This document shows positions 1 to 8,304 of a stretch of DNA of 64,000 nucleotides, piece by piece. Each line of letters starts with the position of its first letter. Position 1 is the stretch's first letter. The translations under genes were made by a program, and so were the position numbers. The DNA comes from Pedobacter cryophilus (GTDB taxonomy: Bacteria > Bacteroidota > Bacteroidia > Sphingobacteriales > Sphingobacteriaceae), in NCBI RefSeq assembly GCF_005116455.1, contig NZ_SWBP01000006.1:153535-217534 (forward strand), given 5' to 3'. Under the pieces are notes generated by a model. It was given only the letters and a program-made list of their open reading frames with translations. It ran no database searches and was not told the origin of the DNA.

Positions 1-81
1 AACTCTACCAACGAGTTAAGAAACATTTTAGATATTACCGATGATATTTCTAAAGAATTAAGAGGAAAACTTGGGATTTAG
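1..81 (+). CDS. C-terminal end of an unidentified protein (partial)
   Basis: The window opens inside a reading frame that runs 26 codons to a TAG at 79-81. The tail is hydrophilic and helix-like (NSTNELRNIL...LRGKLGI). Too little remains to name a family, and the frame could be chance because only 81 bases are visible. It is followed by a 464-base gene-free stretch. Confidence 0.35.
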   Translation, partial: NSTNELRNILDITDDISKELRGKLGI

Positions 82-545
82 GGCGTTTAGCTGAAACCCC
101 CATATTTCTTACCTTTTTACTGTCTATTAAGATCTTTCGATTAAATATTTTGGGCGTTTAAACACGCTTTCCGCTATATTTTTTTATTTCTCCCCTCCGC
201 AGATCCGAAAAGTGCACAAATAAAAAAGATGCCGCTGCAATCGTTAACGCGATAATCCTACCCTTTAAAATTTAGGTATCAATTATATTGTTGGTTAAAT
301 AAATTATACTATTTTTAAAGATCTATTAAACATACATCTAAAATTGAATCACATTAAAGCTGCAAAATCATTGAATTTCTTATAATTTTTGATAGCCCTG
401 TTGGTGATTTATAGAGTTTGTTGATTAGAATAAGAGTAATAAAAACTTCCGTGATACGGCTAATTCGGGTGTATTACGAAAGTAAACTAGATGTATATTA
501 CAAATTGGCAATAATATTAACCACAAAATAAACTAAATACAAAAA
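82..545. other. Gene-free stretch with one REP-like repeat
   Basis: No convincing gene is seen in these 464 bases. Positions 152-250 hold one copy of the GGGCGTT...TAACGC dispersed element described separately. The rest is AT-rich. A short open frame around 419-535 has no start with a recognisable promoter and its peptide resembles nothing I know. Confidence 0.5.
152..250 (+). repeat. Dispersed intergenic element, GGGCGTT...TAACGC type, copy 1
   Basis: The copy begins GGGCGTTTAAACACGCTTTC and ends CGTTAACGC. The same end motifs (GGGCGTT at one end, TTAACGC or CTAACGC at the other, about 80-100 bases apart) recur at 21312-21388 (reverse orientation) and 60427-60528, always between genes. Interiors are GC-richer than the surrounding DNA. 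From memory, similar elements are common between genes in Sphingobacteriales genomes; their role is unknown to me. Confidence 0.6.
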
Positions 546-1541
546 ATGTTAGGAAATATATTAGGTATTGTTGGTTTAATTTTAACTCTAATTTTCGGAA
601 TTTATAGTATATGGATTGCAAGAAAAACTAACAAGAAAGTATCATTAGGTTTAGAGAAAAAAGAATGTTATAGCTTGTTTAAACAAGATATAAATAGATT
701 AAAAATTGATGTTAAATATAATAATGAAATCGTTGAAAACTATTTGATTCTTTTTAAAGGTGTTTTAATTAATAATGGCAAAACAGATATAGATAAATCT
801 AGGATTTATAAACCTTTACAATTAAACACTAAAAAAAACTATAAATGGCTAGAAACAAACGTTTATGAGAAACCAGATGGTTCTTCTATAACATTAAATA
901 AATCGGATGATACAACCATAGAATTATCTTGGGATTTATTAAAGGCTGGCGAAAAAATAGAATTTGAATCCTTGATTGAAGTTCCAAATAATATTGAAAT
1001 TGATGAAATAAGTGATGATTTTTACAACTCAATTGAATTTGATTTTAGAATTACTGACATAAATCGAATTGATAAACTTAGCGAAATAAATATTAGAGAA
1101 AAAAGGAATTTGAGACAGCGGAATAAAATGTTATATATTTCAATATTTACATTTTTAGCAGGCATTTACATTTTTTTTAGTCCTGAATTACCTGAAAATA
1201 TATCTTTATTAACTTCAAAAAAAGAGATAAAATTTGAGGTTCTAAATAGAAAAGACACAATAAATGCTGTTTTGTATTCAAAAAAAGACAATATTGTAAC
1301 AATAAAAAATGATAATTTAATAATTAACAAGAATATAAGCGATTTTAATGATGATTATAAAATATTAAAAATTGATAAGACAATTTCTGAACATTCGTTG
1401 TTTAACCGAATAATGGGTGGTCTTTATATTGTGTTAAGTATATTATCATTTCTATTATTTTATAAAATAAAAAAACTACCTTCAACAGGGGGGGTAGCAA
1501 AAAAGCGGGTTCTGGGAAAAATTCAACATTCGGAATTATAA
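546..1541 (+). CDS. Hypothetical membrane protein
   Basis: The 331-residue protein has an N-terminal membrane segment (about residues 3-24), a soluble stretch rich in beta-type residues (about 30-190), and two further membrane segments (about 195-212 and 288-306). I do not recognise the family. Base composition is even more AT-rich than its neighbours, which with the flanking remnants suggests an acquired gene. The last 20 or so codons follow a run of seven Gs (1488-1494) and include LPSTGG; this tail is less AT-rich and may be a fusion to intergenic DNA or a frameshift product. The start ATG sits behind an A-rich leader without a Shine-Dalgarno. Confidence 0.6.
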   Translation: MLGNILGIVGLILTLIFGIYSIWIARKTNKKVSLGLEKKECYSLFKQDINRLKIDVKYNNEIVENYLILFKGVLINNGKTDIDKSRIYKPLQLNTKKNYKWLETNVYEKPDGSSITLNKSDDTTIELSWDLLKAGEKIEFESLIEVPNNIEIDEISDDFYNSIEFDFRITDINRIDKLSEINIREKRNLRQRNKMLYISIFTFLAGIYIFFSPELPENISLLTSKKEIKFEVLNRKDTINAVLYSKKDNIVTIKNDNLIINKNISDFNDDYKILKIDKTISEHSLFNRIMGGLYIVLSILSFLLFYKIKKLPSTGGVAKKRVLGKIQHSEL

Positions 1542-1567
1542 TGAATAGCTGTTATAAATTGAACATT

Positions 1568-1666
1568 TTATCCATCTAAAACCGCTTCTTCGCAAATCCC
1601 CAAACCGTACTTATCTATCTGTACCCAATCTGGTTTCAGAGTTCCTTTTTCAGGATCACTGAAATC
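1568..1666 (-). pseudogene. Remnant of a protein C-terminus
   Basis: On the minus strand, 32 codons run from just after an in-frame TAA to a TAA at 1570-1568, giving DFSDPEKGTLKPDWVQIDKY followed by GLGICEEAVLDG. The composition (Trp, Cys, Asp, Gly) is protein-like and unlike AT-rich spacer, but there is no start codon. It looks like the surviving tail of a deleted gene. I cannot name the parent family. Confidence 0.3.
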
Positions 1667-1671
1667 TTAAA

Positions 1672-1845
1672 ATGAAAATAGAGCAGCAAATTACTAAAAA
1701 CAATGTTAGTGAACTCTTACTAAATAAAGTCCTCGGTTTTTTAAATACATTTATTGATTCTACAGAACATTTAAACGAGATTGTGTTTTTAAACAAAAAC
1801 CGTTATAAGCCATATATACTACACAAAATTTTACTATTCAAATAA
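1672..1845 (+). CDS. Small hypothetical ORF (57 aa)
   Basis: An ATG-to-TAA frame encodes MKIEQQITKNNVSELLLNKV and 37 more residues ending LLFK. It ends where a clear hairpin terminator (1844-1877) begins, which gives weak support for transcription. There is no Shine-Dalgarno and no family I recognise. It may be the truncated N-terminus of a larger protein left in this degraded patch. Confidence 0.3.
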   Translation: MKIEQQITKNNVSELLLNKVLGFLNTFIDSTEHLNEIVFLNKNRYKPYILHKILLFK

Positions 1846-1877
1846 AGAAGTTTCTTTTTAACGAAACTTCTTTATAT
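1844..1877. terminator. Hairpin terminator
   Basis: AAAGAAGTTTC (1844-1854) pairs perfectly with GAAACTTCTTT (1863-1873) around an 8-base loop, with A-runs and T-runs at the stem base. It overlaps the stop of the small ORF and could work in either direction. Confidence 0.6.
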
Positions 1878-1880
1878 TTG
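1873..1880 (+). promoter_or_regulatory. Putative -7 box of the toxin-antitoxin operon
   Basis: TATATTTG matches the Bacteroidota housekeeping -7 consensus TAnnTTTG exactly. It lies 22 bases before the ATG at 1903, the apparent original start of the toxin gene. It overlaps the right arm of the preceding hairpin. The -33 element is not clear. Confidence 0.4.
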
Positions 1881-1938
1881 TTAGAGAAAAATATCCGATT
1901 GAATGGACAAACTTTTTGAGGTTATTATTTTATAAGAA

Positions 1939-2259
1939 GTGTTCGAATTTTTAAAAAGCTTACAGAAAAAGCATTCTGAAAAAATCTTATACAATATTAG
2001 AAAATCTCAAGTTGAATTAGATTCTGAACTATTAAAAAAATTAAATAACGAAATCTGGGAATTCCGAACGTTGTATCAAGAATTTCAATATAGACTTCTT
2101 GCCTTTTGGGATAAAACGTCTGAAAATCAAATATTCGTTATATCAACACACGGATTTGTAAAAAAACGAAGCAAAGTTCCAGACAATGAAATTCAAAAAG
2201 CATTGAAGATTAGAGAAAAATATTTTGTTGAAAAAGGAATAAAAAATAAAAAGAAATGA
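1939..2259 (+). CDS. RelE/HigB-type (phage Gp49-like) toxin, N-terminus cut off by an in-frame stop
   Basis: The 106-residue product has the HigB/Gp49-like layout: an N-terminal helical FLKSLQKKHSEKILYNI block, a central Leu-Leu-Ala-Phe-Trp strand, and a HGFVKKRSK-like segment near the C-terminus, followed by a Lys-rich tail. Such toxins normally cleave ribosome-bound mRNA. The open frame starts at GTG 1939, but 36 bases upstream an ATG (1903) reads MDKLFEVIIL, then TAA (1933-1935), then EVFEFLKSL in the same frame. That is the expected first strand of the family, so a single nonsense codon has probably disabled or shortened the toxin. The stop overlaps the antitoxin start by four bases (ATGA). 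Confidence 0.7.
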   Translation: MFEFLKSLQKKHSEKILYNIRKSQVELDSELLKKLNNEIWEFRTLYQEFQYRLLAFWDKTSENQIFVISTHGFVKKRSKVPDNEIQKALKIREKYFVEKGIKNKKK

Positions 2260-2570
2260 AAACATACACATTAGACGAAGTACAGGACACAATTATAGGG
2301 GAAGTAGGAACTCCAGAACGTGATTTTTTTGAGTATGAAATTCAAATGGATTTAATAGGTAAAGCAATCAAACAAACAAGATTAGAACGCAACCTGACTC
2401 AAGAAGAACTTGGAAAGTTAATCGGAGTTCAGAAAGCTCAAATTTCCCGCCTCGAAAACAATGCAAGCAATGTAACCATGGACACACTGATGAGGGTTTT
2501 TTCTGCTTTGAAAGCGAAAGTGAAATTACATGTGGAACTGGCAAATATGAATATCAATGTTGGCAAATAA
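2256..2570 (+). CDS. HigA-type antitoxin, XRE-family helix-turn-helix
   Basis: The 104-residue protein carries a Cro/cI-type HTH at about residues 33-88, with KQTRLERNLTQEELGKLIGV and QISRLENN visible. This is the DNA-binding and toxin-neutralising partner in HigBA-like modules, where the toxin gene comes first as it does here. The start overlaps the toxin stop in ATGA, implying translational coupling. The ORF is intact, so the antitoxin outlives the broken toxin. It is expected to repress its own operon; no operator palindrome was identified. Confidence 0.8.
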   Translation: MKTYTLDEVQDTIIGEVGTPERDFFEYEIQMDLIGKAIKQTRLERNLTQEELGKLIGVQKAQISRLENNASNVTMDTLMRVFSALKAKVKLHVELANMNINVGK

Positions 2571-2706
2571 TTTGCCTAATAATAGAGTGGACGAGTCCGC
2601 CTGAAACTGACAGAGAACACCTCTCCCATTCTGCCCGAAAAGTTAAGCAAAGCGTCTCCACGGATTCAATAATAAATTCAAATCTCCGACTCCAAAATTT
2701 CAATTT

Positions 2707-3258
2707 ATGATCATCAACATCCAACCCATATTAGAGCATGAAAAAGTCATTTTATATCCATTACAGGATATGGACTTTGAAGGTTTATATCTAACTGCTT
2801 CAGACCCTAAAATATGGGAACAACACCCCAACAAAAATCGCTGGAAAAAAGAAGTATTTAAAACCTTTTTTGATGGCGCCATGCAAAGCAAAGGCGCATT
2901 TAAAATAGTAGACAAAAGCAACGGAGCGATAATGGGCAGCACCCGCTTTTATGATTATAACGAGCAGGAAAACAGCATTTTAATTGGTTATACTTTTTAT
3001 GCTGTGGAGTGTTGGGGACAAGGGATTAATCATGCGGTTAAAACCATCATGTTAGATTATATTTTTCAATTCGTAGAAAAAGTTAATTTTCATATTGGTG
3101 CAAATAATGTAAGGTCGCAAATAGCCATTGGCAGATTAGGAACTACAAAAATTGATGAACAGGAAGTGACTTATTTTGGAGAAGAACCTAAGTTAAATTA
3201 CGTTTATAGTCTGTCTAAAAACGAATGGTTGTTGAATAAACCAGCTTCTAAGAATTAA
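2707..3258 (+). CDS. GNAT-family N-acetyltransferase (RimJ/RimL-like)
   Basis: The 183-residue protein has the RimJ/RimL layout: an N-terminal strand with LYPLQDMDFEGLY, the IVDKSNGAIMGSTRFYDY strand pair, and an acetyl-CoA-binding turn at GQGINHAVKTIMLDYIF (Q-x-x-G/A type), followed by NFHIGANNVRSQIAIGRLG. Relatives acetylate protein N-termini or small molecules; the substrate here cannot be read. The glycine loop is less canonical than in most GNATs. The gene is convergent with the CoA-transferase operon, whose last stop lies five bases away. The 136 bases between it and the antitoxin gene show no other feature. Confidence 0.8.
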   Translation: MIINIQPILEHEKVILYPLQDMDFEGLYLTASDPKIWEQHPNKNRWKKEVFKTFFDGAMQSKGAFKIVDKSNGAIMGSTRFYDYNEQENSILIGYTFYAVECWGQGINHAVKTIMLDYIFQFVEKVNFHIGANNVRSQIAIGRLGTTKIDEQEVTYFGEEPKLNYVYSLSKNEWLLNKPASKN

Positions 3259-3263
3259 GATTA

Positions 3264-3917
3264 TCAAATCTCCATTTCAGGAATCTCCCCTTCTATAATT
3301 AGTTTACCTTCCGTTGCTTTTTTAATCTCATCTATGCTTATGCCTGGGGCTCTTTCTAATAATCTAAAAGCGCCATTTTCTATTTGATAAAAGCCTAACT
3401 CGGTCACCACTCTTTTCACACAGTGAACGCCCGTAAGAGGCAGAGAACAGGTTTTTAATAATTTAGATTGCCCTGCTTTGTTTACTTGTTGCATGGCTAC
3501 GATGATATTTTTAGCCGAAGCCACTAAATCCATTGCTCCACCCATTCCTTTCACCATTTTACCCGGGATTTTCCAGTTGGCGATATCGCCATTTTCTGAA
3601 ACTTCCATTGCACCTAAAACCGTTAAATCAACTTTTCCGGCTCTAATCATTCCAAAACTCATCGCCGAATCAAAAATTGACGAACCTGGCAAAGTAGTAA
3701 TGGTTTGTTTACCTGCATTAATTAAATCGGCATCTTCTTCCCCTTCAAAAGGAAACGGACCCATACCTAATAAACCATTTTCAGATTGTAAAACAACATC
3801 TACTCCTTCCGGGATATAATTTGCCGCCAAAGTTGGAATTCCTATTCCTAAATTAACATACATTCCGTTTTTAAACTCTTTGGCTATTCTTTTTGCGATT
3901 CCGTTTTTGTCGAGCAT
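3264..3917 (-). CDS. scoB: 3-oxoacid CoA-transferase subunit B
   Basis: The 217-residue protein matches the beta subunit of succinyl-CoA:3-ketoacid CoA-transferase (ScoB/AtoA). The catalytic glutamate lies in the SENG motif (E46), followed by GLLGMGPFP; GIGIPTLAANYIP near the N-terminus is also typical. With subunit A it moves CoA from succinyl-CoA to acetoacetate, the first step in ketone-body or acetoacetate use. Subunit A is the upstream gene. The usual tight coupling is broken by a 104-base gap filled with two palindromic repeats in inverted orientation. Confidence 0.92.
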   Translation of the reverse strand: MLDKNGIAKRIAKEFKNGMYVNLGIGIPTLAANYIPEGVDVVLQSENGLLGMGPFPFEGEEDADLINAGKQTITTLPGSSIFDSAMSFGMIRAGKVDLTVLGAMEVSENGDIANWKIPGKMVKGMGGAMDLVASAKNIIVAMQQVNKAGQSKLLKTCSLPLTGVHCVKRVVTELGFYQIENGAFRLLERAPGISIDEIKKATEGKLIIEGEIPEMEI

Positions 3918-3932
3918 TTTTTCGTTTTGTAG

Positions 3933-3952
3933 GGATAATCCTTGGATTATCC
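3933..3952 (+). repeat. Palindromic repeat GGATAATCC-N2-GGATTATCC, copy 1
   Basis: This is a perfect 9-bp inverted repeat with a two-base centre (TT), preceded by TGTAG. With copy 2 at 4002-4021 (opposite orientation) it occupies the gap between the two CoA-transferase genes; a third copy is at 33494-33513. All three share GTAGGGATAATCCT, then C or T, then GGATTATCC when read in one orientation. Confidence 0.8.
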
Positions 3953-4001
3953 GCTTTTGTAAAATGTATTTAAAATTATTTACCTATGTAACTCTTATAA
4001 A

Positions 4002-4021
4002 GGATAATCCGAGGATTATCC
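4002..4021 (-). repeat. Palindromic repeat GGATAATCC-N2-GGATTATCC, copy 2
   Basis: This copy is a perfect 9-bp inverted repeat, in the opposite orientation to copy 1. Its flanking GTAGGG overlaps the TAG stop codon of the scoA gene, so the repeat appears to supply the last codon and stop. Copies 1 and 2 together could form a long stem-loop in the scoAB transcript. Confidence 0.8.
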
Positions 4022-4717
4022 CTACGTAGTACGTAACGTTCTTTGTTCTATTCGTTTTTCATAATTTGATCCTTGAAAAATACGATGTACATAAATTCCT
4101 GGAGTATGAATTTGATCGGGATCTAACTCGCCTGCTGGCACCAATTCTTCTACTTCGGCAATGGTTATTTTACCTGCCATAGCCATTAATGGATTAAAAT
4201 TTCTGGCGGTAGATTTATAAATTAAATTCCCCATGGTATCGCCTTTCCAAGCTTTTACAATGGCAAAATCGGCATCAAAAGCCATTTCCATTAAATAGTC
4301 TTTTCCGTTAAAATTCCTTGTTTCTTTACCTTCGGCTACTTCTGTTCCTACTCCGGCCGGAGTAAAAATTGCTGGCATTCCGTAACCTGCGGCCATACAA
4401 CGGGTAGCTAAAGTGCCTTGAGGGATTAATTCTACTTCTAACTCTCCGCTTAATAACTGACGTTCAAATTCGGCGTTTTCGCCAACATAAGAAGCTATCA
4501 TTTTCTTTACCTGTTTCTTATGCAGCATTAAGCCGATACCAAAATCATCAACACCTGCATTATTTGAAATACAAGTGAGGTTTTTTACGCCATTTTTCAC
4601 TAAAGCAGTGATAGAGTTTTCGGGAATTCCACATAAGCCAAAACCACCAAGCATCAGGGTCATTCCATCCTGTATATCTTGAATAGCAACATCAGCGTTA
4701 GCTATTACTTTATTCAT
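4022..4717 (-). CDS. scoA: 3-oxoacid CoA-transferase subunit A
   Basis: The 231-residue protein matches the alpha subunit (ScoA/AtoD). The glycine-rich [13 protein letters not shown] (about residues 28-40), [14 protein letters not shown] and [14 protein letters not shown] are characteristic. It pairs with the downstream subunit B to form the catalytic enzyme. The C-terminus ends RTLRTT, directly against the palindromic repeat, so the last residues may not be ancestral. The two genes are most likely co-transcribed, with an unusual repeat-filled gap between them. Confidence 0.92.
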   Translation of the reverse strand: MNKVIANADVAIQDIQDGMTLMLGGFGLCGIPENSITALVKNGVKNLTCISNNAGVDDFGIGLMLHKKQVKKMIASYVGENAEFERQLLSGELEVELIPQGTLATRCMAAGYGMPAIFTPAGVGTEVAEGKETRNFNGKDYLMEMAFDADFAIVKAWKGDTMGNLIYKSTARNFNPLMAMAGKITIAEVEELVPAGELDPDQIHTPGIYVHRIFQGSNYEKRIEQRTLRTT

Positions 4718-4790
4718 ATTTATAATTGGTTAAATGTAAAGGTAAATTTTAAGCTAAACATTCAAAAAAAATAAGCTTCAAACTTAAAAT

Positions 4791-5897
4791 TTAATTCACA
4801 GGACGCACCATTACAATTTTATCATCGCTACCATTGCTGGTGATAAAATATACCTCACCATCTTTACCTACGCATATTGCTCTTTTTCTGCCAAACTCAT
4901 TGGCAAAAAAATCTGCCTGACTTTCTATACTAGTTTTATTATCGTTTAGCTTAAGCTGGATAATTTTACTGGCTTTTAAAGTGGTAAGCAATAAAGAATT
5001 TTTCCATTGGGGAATGAGATTGCTGTTATAATAAGCTAAACCTGCTGTAGCAACTGTTGGCGACCAATTAATTAAGGGTTCTACTACATTATTGGCTGCA
5101 CAAAAGCTTGCTTCGGTACTGGTATTGCAAAAACCTTCTACATTTGGCCAACCATAATTTCTCCCTTTTTGGATCAAATTAATTTCATCATCGTTACTTG
5201 GACCATGTTCTGATGCAAATAGTTTATCATCAACAAAAACCAAACCTTGTGAATTTCTATGTCCAAATGAGTAAATATAGCTGCCAGTTACGGGATTGTC
5301 TGATGGAATAGTGCCGTCTAAATTTAATCTTAAAACTTTACCAGATAATGAATTCATTTGCTGCGCTGAAGCCGCATTTGTGGCATCACCGGTAGTTACA
5401 AATAACTTTTTATCGCTACTTATTAATAAGCGGCTACCATTATGATAAGTCCCTGCTGGTATATTTTGAATTAAAATATTGGGATTAATAAGCGTGTTAT
5501 TGCTGTAAGTATATCTTACTACTTTTTCGCGGTAAACATTATTTGCATTATAATTATAAACTACATAAACGTAAGGGGAAACGTTAAAATCTGGATGTAG
5601 CACCATGCCCAACAAACCTCCTTCACCTTGACTCACCACATCTGATATGGTGAATAAAGGCGAAATTTGTTTAGTTACTGGGTTCACACGACTTATTTTT
5701 CCGGATTTTTCTGTTATCCAAAGTTGATCATCAGGGCCATATATAATTTCCCAAGGCAGCACCAAGCCCGATGCAATCACTGTAGATTGTAGGGCTACCG
5801 GTGTATTATTATCAACAGTATCTGTAGGCTTGTTTGACTTTTTGCAAGAAAAAAAAGCAATGGTGAGTAAGAATAAAATTAGATGTTTCATTTTCAA
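4791..5897 (-). CDS. PQQ-dependent sugar dehydrogenase, lipoprotein
   Basis: The 368-residue protein has an SPII signal with lipobox FFSC at about residues 15-18, so it should be lipid-anchored. The rest is a glucose/sorbosone dehydrogenase beta-propeller (GSDH family, as in soluble aldose dehydrogenases): PWEIIYGPDDQLWITEKSGK, GEGGLLGMVLHPDF, AGTYHNGSRL and the DEINLIQKGRNYGWPNVEG block are recognisable. Relatives oxidise sugars with pyrroloquinoline quinone; whether this host makes or scavenges PQQ cannot be judged here. It stands alone between scoA and mutS2. Confidence 0.85.
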   Translation of the reverse strand: MKMKHLILFLLTIAFFSCKKSNKPTDTVDNNTPVALQSTVIASGLVLPWEIIYGPDDQLWITEKSGKISRVNPVTKQISPLFTISDVVSQGEGGLLGMVLHPDFNVSPYVYVVYNYNANNVYREKVVRYTYSNNTLINPNILIQNIPAGTYHNGSRLLISSDKKLFVTTGDATNAASAQQMNSLSGKVLRLNLDGTIPSDNPVTGSYIYSFGHRNSQGLVFVDDKLFASEHGPSNDDEINLIQKGRNYGWPNVEGFCNTSTEASFCAANNVVEPLINWSPTVATAGLAYYNSNLIPQWKNSLLLTTLKASKIIQLKLNDNKTSIESQADFFANEFGRKRAICVGKDGEVYFITSNGSDDKIVMVRPVN

Positions 5898-5937
5898 AGG
5901 GTTTAAAAAAATAAACGCTTAAAACTTTCAAATAGTT

Positions 5938-8304
5938 TTATTTTAGGTATACATAAGTAATCCCATCTCCTCCTCTATCAGCATGTTCATCTTCCATTTT
6001 ACTCACCTGAGGATATTTTTTTAAATAATTACGAATCAATTTCCTTAAAATACCGTCGCCTTTGCCATGTATTACTTTAAAAGAAGAAAATCCAAACATC
6101 ACTGCTCTATCAAAATAACGTTCTAATTCGGCAACGGCATCTTCCCCTCTTTTACCTCTTAAATCTATCTCTGGTGAAAAACTTGCGGCGGAATCTGTAT
6201 AGGACGAAGTTCCAAACCTTTTTACCTCTTTTGGCACTTGCTTATTGGCTACTTTCTCTACCCTTTTCTTTTTAACTACAGATCTTAACTCGCCAAAAGC
6301 CACTATTAAATTATCTTTTGCGACTTCTAAAACCTGGGCTAAATTATCAGAATCAAGCATTTTAATCCAATCTCCTGCAACAATTTCATCCTGACTGATT
6401 TCTGTTTTAGGCTTTTGTACAGGTTTAATCTCGTTTACTTTTAAAGCTTCATGTAATTGTGCTCTTAAAGCTTGGGTTTTAACCTTATCAGCTTTCACCT
6501 CCTTAATTTCAGAAATGGTGTTTTCTACTAATTTATTGGCATTTTTTATAATTTGCTGAGCTTCAAGCTTGGCTTCTCTAATTAAATTACGCTTGTTCTC
6601 TTCGTAATAATTCTTTAACGTTTCATTTTCGGCTAATAGCGATTTATATTTTCGTTGCTGCTTATCTAACTCTATTTTACTGTCAAAAACTTCCTTTTTA
6701 TCTCTTTCTAAATCAACCAATAAGGTATCCACTTTTCTTTGCTGAACGCTGATTTTACTTTTTGCTAACGCGATTAAATGCGGAGACAAACCTATTTTTT
6801 GAGCAATCTCAAAAGCATAAGAACTCCCTGGCTTACCCATTTCTAACATGTACATAGGCTTAAGATTCACATTATCAAAAACCATTGATGCGTTTTCTAA
6901 TCCTGCAGCACTATTGGCAAATAATTTCAAATTTGAATAGTGAGTGGTAATCATTCCAAAAGATTTCTTTTGGTTAATTTGCTCTAAAACAGCTTCGGCA
7001 ATGGGGCCTCCAAAAAGTGGATCTGTTCCGGTACCAAACTCATCAATTAATATTAAGGTTTTGCCAGAAGCATGCTCTGTAAAGTATTTCATTTTTGAAA
7101 GATGCGCACTATAAGTACTCAAATCACTTTCTATAGATTGATCATCGCCTATATCAGCAAAAAGTTGCTTAAAAATACCCACTTCTGATTCGGCTGCGGC
7201 CGGAATTAATAAACCTGCCTGAACCATAATTTGCAATAAGCCTACGGTTTTCATGGCGACAGATTTACCACCTGCATTAGGTCCTGAAACTAATAAAATA
7301 CGCACTTGGTCATCTAAATGCATATTTAAAGGAACTACCGGCTTTCCACTTTCCCTATGACTTAAAAGTAATAATGGATGTTTAGCATTAATTAGTTTGA
7401 GCTTGGCATCCTTTAATAAAACCGGCATATTGGCTTCAATTTTAATCGCAAATAATGCTTTTGCCCTTACAAAATCTAGCTTGGTTAAAAAACCATGATA
7501 AGACAATAAAATGGGCACATAAGGCCTTAATTGGTTGGTGAGCTCTGTTAAAATTCGGATGATCTCTCTTCGCTTATCGAATTCTAAATCACGTATTTTA
7601 TTATTTAAACTAAAAACTTCCTCAGGCTCTATAAAAACGGTTTGCCCTGATGAAGATTCATCATGTACAAATCCTTTAACTTTTCTTTTATTTTCTGCTA
7701 AAATTGGGATACAAATTCGGCCATCTCTAACGGTTAAACTACCATCAGCAGCCCAATTATTTGCTTGGGCATTCTTATAAATCTGATCTATCTTTTTTCG
7801 GGCTTCTTGTTCAGCTTTAGCGATAGCAGTAGTGATTTCAGCCAATAATCTGGATGCATTAGGTTTAATTTTGCCCCTCACATCAATTACTGCTTCTATG
7901 TGTTTAAGAATATTTTTTTCGATAGGCAAATGCTCAAACAAAGCCTCCAAATTTGGATATAAGCCTGTCCTTTCTTCAAAATACCTAATTACGGCAAATA
8001 CAGTTTGTAAAGAACTGTAAACTTGAAAAGCTTCGTCTTCACTTAAAAATGTGCCTTCTATTTTTGCTTTTTCTGCAATTTTCTTGATGTCAAAAAAACT
8101 TTGAATAGGAATAGGTTGGTCGTTTTCCAGAATATTTTTAAATTCTGACGTTTGTCTTAGAAACTTATTAATCTGATCATAGTTACTCATGAACTGGATT
8201 TTATCAACCATTCCACGTCCCATTTCACTGATACAGAAATTTCTTATTGCATTTTTAACATCCTCAAAACCTAATTTTTGAAGACTATTTAAGGGGTAAA
8301 TCAT
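5938..8304 (-). CDS. mutS2: Endonuclease MutS2 with Smr domain
   Basis: The 788-residue length fits MutS2. The ATPase holds Walker A SGPNAGGKS (about residue 340) and Walker B LILIDEFGTGTDP. A long Lys/Glu-rich coiled-coil region follows, and the C-terminus is an Smr nuclease domain with IDLRGKRGEDAVAEL and VIHGKGDGILR. There is no MutS mismatch-recognition domain, as expected. MutS2 proteins suppress homologous recombination and, in some bacteria, act on collided ribosomes. The gene start overlaps the end of the upstream DUF4296 lipoprotein gene by 20 bases. Confidence 0.95.
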   Translation of the reverse strand: MIYPLNSLQKLGFEDVKNAIRNFCISEMGRGMVDKIQFMSNYDQINKFLRQTSEFKNILENDQPIPIQSFFDIKKIAEKAKIEGTFLSEDEAFQVYSSLQTVFAVIRYFEERTGLYPNLEALFEHLPIEKNILKHIEAVIDVRGKIKPNASRLLAEITTAIAKAEQEARKKIDQIYKNAQANNWAADGSLTVRDGRICIPILAENKRKVKGFVHDESSSGQTVFIEPEEVFSLNNKIRDLEFDKRREIIRILTELTNQLRPYVPILLSYHGFLTKLDFVRAKALFAIKIEANMPVLLKDAKLKLINAKHPLLLLSHRESGKPVVPLNMHLDDQVRILLVSGPNAGGKSVAMKTVGLLQIMVQAGLLIPAAAESEVGIFKQLFADIGDDQSIESDLSTYSAHLSKMKYFTEHASGKTLILIDEFGTGTDPLFGGPIAEAVLEQINQKKSFGMITTHYSNLKLFANSAAGLENASMVFDNVNLKPMYMLEMGKPGSSYAFEIAQKIGLSPHLIALAKSKISVQQRKVDTLLVDLERDKKEVFDSKIELDKQQRKYKSLLAENETLKNYYEENKRNLIREAKLEAQQIIKNANKLVENTISEIKEVKADKVKTQALRAQLHEALKVNEIKPVQKPKTEISQDEIVAGDWIKMLDSDNLAQVLEVAKDNLIVAFGELRSVVKKKRVEKVANKQVPKEVKRFGTSSYTDSAASFSPEIDLRGKRGEDAVAELERYFDRAVMFGFSSFKVIHGKGDGILRKLIRNYLKKYPQVSKMEDEHADRGGDGITYVYLK

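Noticed and set aside
1471..1541. LPSTGG near the end of the 331-residue membrane protein, resembling a sortase motif
   Set aside because: Sortase anchoring is a Gram-positive system and the motif is not followed by a membrane segment; it lies in a doubtful tail after a G7 run.
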